Source: Zeimonas sp036675585
GTDB lineage: Bacteria > Pseudomonadota > Gammaproteobacteria > Burkholderiales > Burkholderiaceae_E
Direction: 5' to 3'
DNA: 8,246 bases
Assembly: GCA_036675585.1 (NCBI GenBank)
Contig: JAKFES010000193.1
Span: 1 to 8,246, forward strand
Shown here: piece by piece, positions 1-4,702 of the stretch
Numbering within the stretch: position 1 is the stretch's first letter
How the letters are laid out: every line of letters begins with the position of its first letter
The notes under the pieces: model-generated
Seen by the model: only the letters and a program-made list of their open reading frames with translations
Databases searched by the model: none
What the model was told of the DNA's origin: nothing
Translations under genes and position numbers: made by a program

Positions 1-269
1 AGGTGCTCACCGAGTACAGCAAGGCGCCGCAGGTCACGCGCGATCGCATGTACCTCGAGACGATGGAGGGCATTTTCGCGAACACCAGCAAGGTCTATCT
101 CGACTCGCGCAGCGGCAACAACCTGCTGTATCTGCCGCTCGACAAGCTGCTCGGCCAGGCGGGCGCCGACAGCGCGCGCGCCGCCGCACCCGCTGCTGCG
201 CCTGCGGCCGAATCGGCCCCGGTGCCGCGCAGCGACGGACTGCGCAGCCGCGACCGCGACAGCCGCTGA
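1..269 (+). CDS. hflK: HflK, C-terminal part of the FtsH protease modulator (5'-truncated)
   Basis: This is the end of a gene that starts before the window. The frame is read from base 3 and stops with TGA at 267-269, leaving 88 codons. HflK is an inner-membrane SPFH/band-7 protein that pairs with HflC in a large periplasm-facing complex around the AAA protease FtsH and moderates its activity. The visible part shows the typical HflK ending: an APQVTRDRMYLETMEG helix followed by the conserved NNLLYLPLDKLLG stretch (residues about 39-51 of the fragment). After this comes a low-complexity tail rich in Ala and Pro, then Arg, Asp and Ser, as is common in high-GC relatives. hflC starts 15 bases downstream, so the two are surely co-transcribed. 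The N-terminal membrane helix and most of the SPFH domain lie outside the window. Identification rests on the conserved C-terminal motif plus the adjacent hflC. Confidence 0.93.
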   Translation, partial: VLTEYSKAPQVTRDRMYLETMEGIFANTSKVYLDSRSGNNLLYLPLDKLLGQAGADSARAAAPAAAPAAESAPVPRSDGLRSRDRDSR

Positions 270-284
270 GCCGAGGAGCGCCCG

Positions 285-1163
285 ATGCAAAGAATCATTC
301 CCACCGTAATCGGCCTGCTGATCGCGCTGTTCGTGCTGATGTCGTGCGTGTTCGTCGTCGACCAGCGCCAGTTCGCCGTCGTCTACGCGCTCGGCGAGAT
401 CCGCCAGGTCATCGATTCGCCGGGGCTGTATTTCAAGCTGCCGCCGCCGTTCCAGAACGTCGTCTACTACGACAAGCGCATCCTGACCGTCGACACCGCC
501 GAGAGCGATCGCTTCATCACGTCCGAGAAGCTCAACGTGATGATCGACACCTTCGTCAAATGGCGGATCATCGATCCGCCGACGTTCATCCGCTCGGTGG
601 CCGGCAGCGAGCAGATCGCCGTCGACCGGATCAACCGCAGCCTGCGCGACGCGCTGAACAACGAGATCGCACGGCGCACGGTGTCCGACATGATCTCGAG
701 CGCGCGCGACCAGGTCGTGGGCAACGTGCGCACGAAGGTCAACGACGATTCGCGCCAGATCGGCGTCGAGATCATCGACGTGCGCCTGAAGCGCGTCGAT
801 TTCGCGCCCGAGGTCTCCGAGCGCGTGTTCGCGCGGATGGAATCCGAACGCAAGCAGGTCGCCAACGAGCGCCGCGCGACGGGCGCCGCCGAGTCCGAGA
901 AGATCCGCGCCGACGCCGACCGGCAGCGTGAAGTCATCCTGGCCGAGGCGTATCGCGAGGCGCAGCAGATGCGCGGCGAGGGCGATGCGAAAGTCGCTTC
1001 GCTGTTCGCCGCCGCCTGGGGCCGCAACCCCGAGTTCGCCGAGTTCTATCGCAGCCTGGAGGCGTACCGGCAATCGTTCGGCAGCAAGTCCGACCTGCTC
1101 GTGATCGATCCGACCTCGGAGTTCTTCCGCTACTTCAAGGCGCCGGCTCCTTCGAACAAGTGA
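285..1163 (+). CDS. hflC: HflC, SPFH-domain modulator of FtsH protease
   Basis: This 292-residue protein is the partner of HflK in the FtsH-regulating membrane complex. Residues about 4-24 form one hydrophobic N-terminal segment (IIPTVIGLLIALFVLMSCVFVV) that acts as a membrane anchor. The SPFH/band-7 domain follows from about residue 25 to 190, opening with VDQRQFAVVYALGEI and including LYFKLPPPFQNVVYYDKR. An Ala/Glu/Arg-rich helical, probably coiled-coil stretch (about 180-235, with ERKQVANERRATGAAESEK) comes next. The protein ends in the HflC-like VIDPTSEFFRYF motif. The ATG at 285 is well supported by a GAGGAG ribosome-binding site at 273-278, six bases upstream. It is somewhat shorter than the E. 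coli protein (about 334 residues) but has all the expected regions. The stop codon overlaps the next gene by four bases (GTGA), which suggests translational coupling. Confidence 0.96.
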   Translation: MQRIIPTVIGLLIALFVLMSCVFVVDQRQFAVVYALGEIRQVIDSPGLYFKLPPPFQNVVYYDKRILTVDTAESDRFITSEKLNVMIDTFVKWRIIDPPTFIRSVAGSEQIAVDRINRSLRDALNNEIARRTVSDMISSARDQVVGNVRTKVNDDSRQIGVEIIDVRLKRVDFAPEVSERVFARMESERKQVANERRATGAAESEKIRADADRQREVILAEAYREAQQMRGEGDAKVASLFAAAWGRNPEFAEFYRSLEAYRQSFGSKSDLLVIDPTSEFFRYFKAPAPSNK

Positions 1164-1342
1164 CGATCGACGATTGGCTTCGGGCGCTGGGCCTGGTGCT
1201 CGTTTTCGAGGGCCTGATGCCGCTGCTCGCACCGGCGAACTGGCGCGAGATGTTCCTGCGCGTCGCGCGACTGCGCGACGGGCAGATCCGCTTCGTCGGA
1301 TTCGGCGCGACGCTCGCCGGCGTCGCGCTGCTGCTGATCTAA
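1160..1342 (+). CDS. DUF2065 (YjeT-like) small inner-membrane protein
   Basis: This 60-residue protein starts with GTG at 1160, which overlaps the hflC stop as GTGA, so its translation is probably coupled to hflC. It has two hydrophobic segments, about residues 7-23 (LRALGLVLVFEGLMPLL) and 44-60 (FVGFGATLAGVALLLI). Between them is a short basic, polar loop containing PANWREMFLRVARL. The FEGLMPLLAP...W and G...AGVALL pattern is that of the DUF2065 family, whose E. coli member YjeT also sits just after hflC. The molecular function is unknown. Its constant place beside hflKC suggests, as inference only, a link to the FtsH/HflKC complex or membrane quality control. No Shine-Dalgarno site is obvious, which fits coupling. 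Confidence 0.88.
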   Translation: MTIDDWLRALGLVLVFEGLMPLLAPANWREMFLRVARLRDGQIRFVGFGATLAGVALLLI

Positions 1343-1344
1343 CC

Positions 1345-1350
1345 TAAAAT
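1345..1350 (+). promoter_or_regulatory. Possible -10 box for a hisZ-purA promoter
   Basis: TAAAAT matches the sigma-70 -10 consensus at five of six bases and stands out in very GC-rich surroundings, three bases after the DUF2065 stop. At 16-18 base spacing there is no good -35 element (GTCGCG lies near 1322), so the case rests on the -10 alone. A start at about 1357 would place the strong hairpin at 1360-1388 at the very 5' end of the transcript and the hisZ ATG at 1412 about 55 bases in. The hfl operon may instead simply read through. Confidence 0.35.
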
Positions 1351-1359
1351 GTCCGGTTT

Positions 1360-1388
1360 GCCGGGCGCGGCGAAGGCCGCCGCCCGGC
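1360..1388 (+). other. Strong GC hairpin in the DUF2065-hisZ gap
   Basis: GCCGGGCG at 1360-1367 pairs perfectly with CGCCCGGC at 1381-1388. Inside it CGGC (1368-1371) pairs with GCCG (1376-1379) around a GAAG loop, leaving one bulged C at 1380. The result is a 12-pair, all-GC stem. No run of T follows on either strand, so it is not a standard intrinsic terminator. It ends 23 bases before the preferred hisZ ATG and just before a GAGG element (1397-1400). It could stabilise or separate the hisZ-purA message from the hfl message, or pause transcription. Function is inferred. Confidence 0.5.
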
Positions 1389-1411
1389 TCCCGCACGAGG
1401 TCCGCCTGTCC

Positions 1412-2626
1412 ATGCTGCGCTGGCTGCTGCCCGAAAGTATCGCCGACGTCCTGCCGGCCGAAGCGCGCGCGATCGAGGAATTGCGCCGCCGGCTGCTCGA
1501 CCTGTACCGGTCGTACGGGTACGAGCTCGTCATGCCGCCGCTGATCGAGCACCTGGAGTCGCTGCTCACCGGCTCGGGGCGCGACCTGGGGCTGCGCACG
1601 TTCCAGCTCGTCGACCAGCTCTCGGGCCGGACGCTCGGCGTGCGCGCCGACATGACGCCGCAGGTCGCGCGCATCGACGCGCACCTGCTCGACCGCGACG
1701 GCGTCGTGCGCCTGTGCTACGCGGGGTCGGTGCTGCACACGCGTGCGCAGGGCGTGCTCGCCACGCGCGAGCCGATCCACATCGGCGCCGAGCTCTACGG
1801 CCACTCGGGCATCGAGGCCGAGGCCGAGACGATCGACCTGATGGTGCGTTCGCTCGACGCCGCCGGCGTCGCGCAGGTGCGCATCGATCTGTGCCACGTC
1901 GGCATCGTGCAGGCGCTGCTCGATGCGCTCGGGCCGCTCGGGCCCGAGGTCGACGTCGACGAGCTGTACCGGCTGCTGCAGGGCAAGGACGTCCCCGGCT
2001 TGCGCGACGCGTTGCGCGATTCGCCCGCCGCGCTGGCCGAGAGCCTGCAGGCGCTCACCCGGCTGCACGGCCGGATCGGCCCGGGATTCGACGGCGAACG
2101 CTCGGTGCTCGCGCGCGCGCGCGCGACGCTGCCCGCGAACACGGCGATCGGCGAGGCGCTCGACCGGCTCGAGCGGCTGTGCGCGTCGCCCGCGTGGCGG
2201 CGCTGGCCCGGGCTCGAGCTGTCGATCGACCTGGCCGATCTGCGCGGCTACCGGTATCACAACGGAATCACTTTCGCCGCGTACGTCGAAGCGCTGCCCT
2301 ATGCCGTGGCGCGCGGCGGACGCTACGACGACGTCGGCCGGGCATTCGGCCGGGCGCGGCCGGCGACCGGATTCTCGATCGAGCTGCGCGCACTCGCCGG
2401 GCTGCGCGACGCGGGCGAGCCCGCGCCGGCGATCCGCGCGCCGTGGTCCGACGATGCCGCCCTGATCGAGGCGATCGACGCCTTGCGCGCGGCCGGCGAG
2501 ATCGTCATCCAGGCGCTCCCGGGACGCGATCCCGGGCCGCAGGAGTTCGTCTGCGATCGCGAACTGATCCTGCGCGGGAACGAGTGGATCGTTGGTCCGA
2601 TCGGCGCGCCGCGCCGGTCGGCGTGA
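1412..2626 (+). CDS. hisZ: HisZ, ATP phosphoribosyltransferase regulatory subunit
   Basis: HisZ is a catalytically dead relative of histidyl-tRNA synthetase that binds short-form HisG. The complex runs the first step of histidine synthesis (ATP + PRPP to phosphoribosyl-ATP) and gives feedback inhibition by histidine. The 404-residue protein opens with MLRWLLPESIADVLPAEAR, the usual HisZ start. It then shows the class II synthetase-like core: LRTFQLVDQLSGRTLGVRADMTPQVARI (motif-2 region, RADMTPQ at about 78-84) and GGRYDDVGRAFG followed by PATGFSIE (about 302-325). The C-terminal part is short and lacks a recognisable HisRS anticodon-binding domain. A longer frame begins at ATG 1349, but that ATG is part of a -10-like TAAAAT, has no ribosome-binding site and would place the hairpin inside the gene. 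ATG 1412 has GAGG at 1397-1400 and matches family N-termini. hisG is not in the window. The sequence at 2110-2125 is a (CG)8 run. Confidence 0.93.
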   Translation: MLRWLLPESIADVLPAEARAIEELRRRLLDLYRSYGYELVMPPLIEHLESLLTGSGRDLGLRTFQLVDQLSGRTLGVRADMTPQVARIDAHLLDRDGVVRLCYAGSVLHTRAQGVLATREPIHIGAELYGHSGIEAEAETIDLMVRSLDAAGVAQVRIDLCHVGIVQALLDALGPLGPEVDVDELYRLLQGKDVPGLRDALRDSPAALAESLQALTRLHGRIGPGFDGERSVLARARATLPANTAIGEALDRLERLCASPAWRRWPGLELSIDLADLRGYRYHNGITFAAYVEALPYAVARGGRYDDVGRAFGRARPATGFSIELRALAGLRDAGEPAPAIRAPWSDDAALIEAIDALRAAGEIVIQALPGRDPGPQEFVCDRELILRGNEWIVGPIGAPRRSA

Positions 2627-2667
2627 AGCGTCGGCAACCGACAACGGCATCGAGGGATCAGGGCGTC

Positions 2668-3960
2668 ATGGCGAAGAACGTGGTGATCGTCGGCACGCAA
2701 TGGGGCGACGAGGGCAAGGGCAAGGTCGTCGATTTGCTCACCGACACCGCTCGCGGCGTCGTGCGTTTCCAGGGGGGACACAATGCCGGGCACACGCTCG
2801 TCATCGGCGGGCGCAAGCAGGTGCTGCGCCTGATTCCGTCGGGCATCCTGCGCCCGGGCGTGCGCTGCTACATCGGCAGTGGCGTGGTCGTGTCGCCCGC
2901 GGCGCTGCTGCAGGAGATCGACGAGCTCGAAGCCGCCGGCATCGACCTGCGCGGCCGACTGCACGTGAGCGAGTCCTGCACGCTGATCCTGCCGTATCAC
3001 GTGGCGCTCGACCAGGCGCGCGAAGCGCGTCGCGGCCCGGGCGCGATCGGCACCACCGGGCGCGGGATCGGCCCGGCCTACGAGGACCGCGCGGCGCGGC
3101 GCGCGCTGCGTGCCGCCGACCTGCTCGATCCGGCGGGTTTTCGCGCCCGTCTCGACGAGACGCTCGAGCTGCACAACTTCACGTTGCAGCATTTCCTGAA
3201 CGCGCAGCCGCTCGACGCGCAGCAGGTCGCCGACGGCGCGCTCGCGCTCGCCGAGCGCATCGTCCCGATGCTCGCCGACGTGCCGACGATGCTCGCCGAC
3301 ACGATGGCGCGCGACGAGCCGTTGCTCTTCGAGGGCGCGCAGGGCGCGCTGCTCGACGTCGACCACGGCACGTATCCGTACGTGACGAGCAGCAACTGCG
3401 TGGCGGGCGCCGCCGCCGCCGGTGCGGGCGTCGGACCGCAGGCGCTGCATTCGGTCCTCGGCATCGTGAAGGCGTACACGACGCGCGTCGGCGCGGGCCC
3501 GTTCCCCACCGAGCTGCACGACGAGGTCGGCCGGCACCTGGCAACCGTGGGCAAGGAGTTCGGCTCGGTCACGGGTCGGCCGCGCCGATGCGGATGGTTC
3601 GACGCGCCGGCGCTTGCGCGCTCGATCCAGCTCAGCGGCGTCTCCGGGCTCGTCGTGACCAAGCTCGACGTGCTCGACGGATTGCCGACGGTGAAGCTGT
3701 GCACCGCATACCGCAGCGGCGGGCGCACGCTCGAGATGCTTCCGTTCGGTGCCGACGCGGTTGCCCGCTGCGAGCCGGTCTACGAGGAAATGCCCGGCTG
3801 GAGCGAAAGCACCGTCGGCGTTCGCGACTGGGACGCGTTGCCCGTCAACGCGCGACGCTACCTCGAGCGCCTCGCCGAGCTCGCGCGTGCGCCGATCGAC
3901 CTCGTGTCCACCGGGCCCGACCGCGACGAGACCATCGTGCTGCGGCATCCGTTCCATTGA
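2668..3960 (+). CDS. purA: Adenylosuccinate synthetase
   Basis: PurA makes adenylosuccinate from IMP, aspartate and GTP in the cytoplasm, the first committed step to AMP. The 430 residues match the usual family length. The N-terminal P-loop-like motif GDEGKGK is at 13-19, with the catalytic Asp14. GHNAGHT follows at 37-43, with the conserved His42. The IMP-binding signature GTTGRGIGPAYED is at 128-140, FEGAQGALLDVDHGTYPYVTS comes mid-protein, VTGRPRRCGWFD is at 301-312 (Arg304 and Arg306 in the substrate loop), and TKLDVLDGLP forms the guanine-recognition region. All key residues are present. The start at ATG 2668 gives the typical MAKNVVIVGTQWGDEG opening and has GAGGGA at 2652-2657. It lies 41 bases after hisZ with no promoter or terminator visible between, so the two are likely one transcript. 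A frame extending upstream to 1714 overlaps hisZ and is not real. Confidence 0.98.
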   Translation: MAKNVVIVGTQWGDEGKGKVVDLLTDTARGVVRFQGGHNAGHTLVIGGRKQVLRLIPSGILRPGVRCYIGSGVVVSPAALLQEIDELEAAGIDLRGRLHVSESCTLILPYHVALDQAREARRGPGAIGTTGRGIGPAYEDRAARRALRAADLLDPAGFRARLDETLELHNFTLQHFLNAQPLDAQQVADGALALAERIVPMLADVPTMLADTMARDEPLLFEGAQGALLDVDHGTYPYVTSSNCVAGAAAAGAGVGPQALHSVLGIVKAYTTRVGAGPFPTELHDEVGRHLATVGKEFGSVTGRPRRCGWFDAPALARSIQLSGVSGLVVTKLDVLDGLPTVKLCTAYRSGGRTLEMLPFGADAVARCEPVYEEMPGWSESTVGVRDWDALPVNARRYLERLAELARAPIDLVSTGPDRDETIVLRHPFH

Positions 3961-3981
3961 ACGCGCCGGGGCGCTGCGCCG

Positions 3982-4488
3982 ATGCGGGATCTGTACGTCT
4001 CCTGGGACGAGTACAACCGGCTGGTCGAGAAGCTCGCGCTGAAGGTCTGGGAATCGGGCTGGCCGTTCGACGCGGTGGTTTGCGTCGCACGCGGCGGCTT
4101 GCGCATCGGCGACGTGTTCTCGCGGCTGTTCGACCGGCCGCTGGGCGTCGTGTTCACGAGTTCGTACCGCGAGGACGAAGGAACGCGCCGCGGTGCGCTG
4201 CGCATCGGCGAGCACCTGAGCAGCGCGGCGCCGTTGCCCGGCCCGAACTGGCTCGTCGTCGACGATCTCGCCGACTCGGGCGCGACGCTCGTGCAGTTGG
4301 TGCCGATGCTGCGGGCACGTCATGCGCAGGTGCGCGAGATCCGGTCAGCGGTACTATGGCACAAGGGCGCTTCGCTGGCGCAACCCGACTTCGCGGTCGA
4401 GCACCTGCCGAGCAACCCGTGGATCCACCAGCCCTTCGAGGAGTACGACCATCTGCGGCCGGCCGACCTGAAGGCGCGTTGGGGCTAG
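3982..4488 (+). CDS. Purine-type phosphoribosyltransferase (COG2236-like)
   Basis: This 168-residue cytoplasmic type I phosphoribosyltransferase is expected to transfer phosphoribosyl from PRPP to a purine base. The exact base (hypoxanthine, xanthine or guanine) cannot be read from the sequence. The PRPP-binding loop LVVDDLADSGATL lies at about residues 91-103, with the paired acidic residues Asp94 and Asp95. An upstream ARGGLRIGD segment (about 37-45) gives the usual pyrophosphate-loop region. The C-terminus contains SNPWIHQPFEEYD, which I recall from the phosphoribosyltransferase found next to purA in Burkholderia relatives. The ATG lies 21 bases after the purA stop with only a weak GGGG element upstream, so it probably depends on purA transcription and perhaps coupling. 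A role in purine salvage beside purA is likely. Similar proteins are variably labelled hpt, gpt or simply phosphoribosyltransferase, so I give no symbol. Confidence 0.9.
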   Translation: MRDLYVSWDEYNRLVEKLALKVWESGWPFDAVVCVARGGLRIGDVFSRLFDRPLGVVFTSSYREDEGTRRGALRIGEHLSSAAPLPGPNWLVVDDLADSGATLVQLVPMLRARHAQVREIRSAVLWHKGASLAQPDFAVEHLPSNPWIHQPFEEYDHLRPADLKARWG

Positions 4489-4491
4489 CGT

Positions 4492-4518
4492 GGTTCGCGA
4501 ACCGGCCACGCGGTTCGT
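4492..4518. repeat. Overlapping inverted repeats between the phosphoribosyltransferase and tRNA-Leu genes
   Basis: Three copies of the hexamer GGTTCG or its complement sit side by side. GGTTCGCGAACC (4492-4503) is a perfect 12-base palindrome. CGAACCG (4498-4504) also pairs perfectly with CGGTTCG (4511-4517) around a six-base loop GCCACG, with one further G-T pair (4497 with 4518). CGTGG (4489-4493) can alternatively pair with CCACG (4506-4510). The foldings exclude each other. The site lies just after the end of both convergent units, so it may act as a weak two-way transcription end or protect 3' ends. There is no T run on either strand, so it is not a classic intrinsic terminator. Confidence 0.45.
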
Positions 4519-4527
4519 CGTCGGTGT

Positions 4528-4614
4528 TGGTGCCCAGAAGAGGACTCGAACCTCCACAGTGTTGCCACCGCCAGGACCTGAACCTGGTGCGTCTACCAAT
4601 TCCGCCATCTGGGC
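4528..4614 (-). tRNA. tRNA-Leu, anticodon CAG
   Basis: Read on the minus strand, the 87-base gene begins GCCCAGATGGCGGAATTGG and ends with an encoded CCA (4528-4530). The acceptor stem GCCCAGA pairs with TCTGGGC. The D-loop contains the leucine-type GGAATTGGTAGA. The anticodon stem CCAGG/CCTGG encloses the loop TTCAGGT (4576-4582), giving anticodon CAG at 4578-4580, which reads CUG codons. A long variable arm follows, as expected for a class II tRNA, then the T arm GGAGG-TTCGAGT-CCTCT. CUG is a heavily used leucine codon in this window. The gene points against its neighbours on both sides: read-through from purA and the phosphoribosyltransferase would be antisense to it, and its promoter sits against the start of rnr. 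Confidence 0.97.
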
Positions 4615-4619
4615 GATGC

Positions 4620-4659
4620 GTCCGGCACGATTCCCGGACAACGACCGGAAGCCCGGTCG
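4620..4659. other. Two tandem hairpins between tRNA-Leu and rnr
   Basis: The first is GTCCGG (4620-4625) with CCGGAC (4634-4639), six pairs and an eight-base loop. The second is CGACCGG (4642-4648) with CCGGTCG (4653-4659), seven pairs and a four-base loop AAGC. They begin five bases beyond the mature tRNA 5' end. On the minus strand they would form the 5' leader of the pre-tRNA, removed by RNase P. On the plus strand they would lie ahead of rnr. Neither is followed by a T run, so they are poor terminator candidates. Confidence 0.45.
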
Positions 4660-4673
4660 CGCGTAGAGGCGGG

Positions 4674-4702
4674 ACGTTAAATCGCTGGGTCCGATTTGTC
4701 AA
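4674..4702 (-). promoter_or_regulatory. Probable sigma-70 promoter for tRNA-Leu
   Basis: On the minus strand a perfect -35 box TTGACA (4697-4702) is followed after 17 bases by TAACGT (4674-4679, three of six matches). TTTAAC (4676-4681, four of six) is an alternative at 15-base spacing. Just downstream, CCCGCC supplies a GC-rich discriminator of the kind seen at growth-rate and ppGpp-controlled stable-RNA promoters. Transcription would start near 4667, giving a leader of about 53 bases. The -35 box covers the first bases of the apparent rnr reading frame, so the two units share these bases. Confidence 0.6.

Noticed and set aside
1349..1411. The longer HisZ start at ATG 1349.
   Set aside because: It has no ribosome-binding site, overlaps a -10-like TAAAAT box and encodes a strong hairpin. 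Family N-termini match the start at 1412.
1714..2667. The long upstream extension of the purA frame, and a shifted frame at 2592-4706.
   Set aside because: The extension overlaps hisZ and is low-complexity Arg/Ala. Real PurA proteins begin at the MAKNVVIVG segment at 2668. The shifted frame has no family features.
2323..4323. A 666-codon minus-strand frame across the end of hisZ, purA and the phosphoribosyltransferase.
   Set aside because: It is of arginine/alanine-rich composition with no recognisable motif and lies opposite three clearly identified genes.
4489..4620. Possible integration site (attachment site) at the tRNA-Leu 3' end.
   Set aside because: There is no integrase, no repeated copy of the tRNA end and no foreign cargo. 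The flanking genes are core genes in their usual order.
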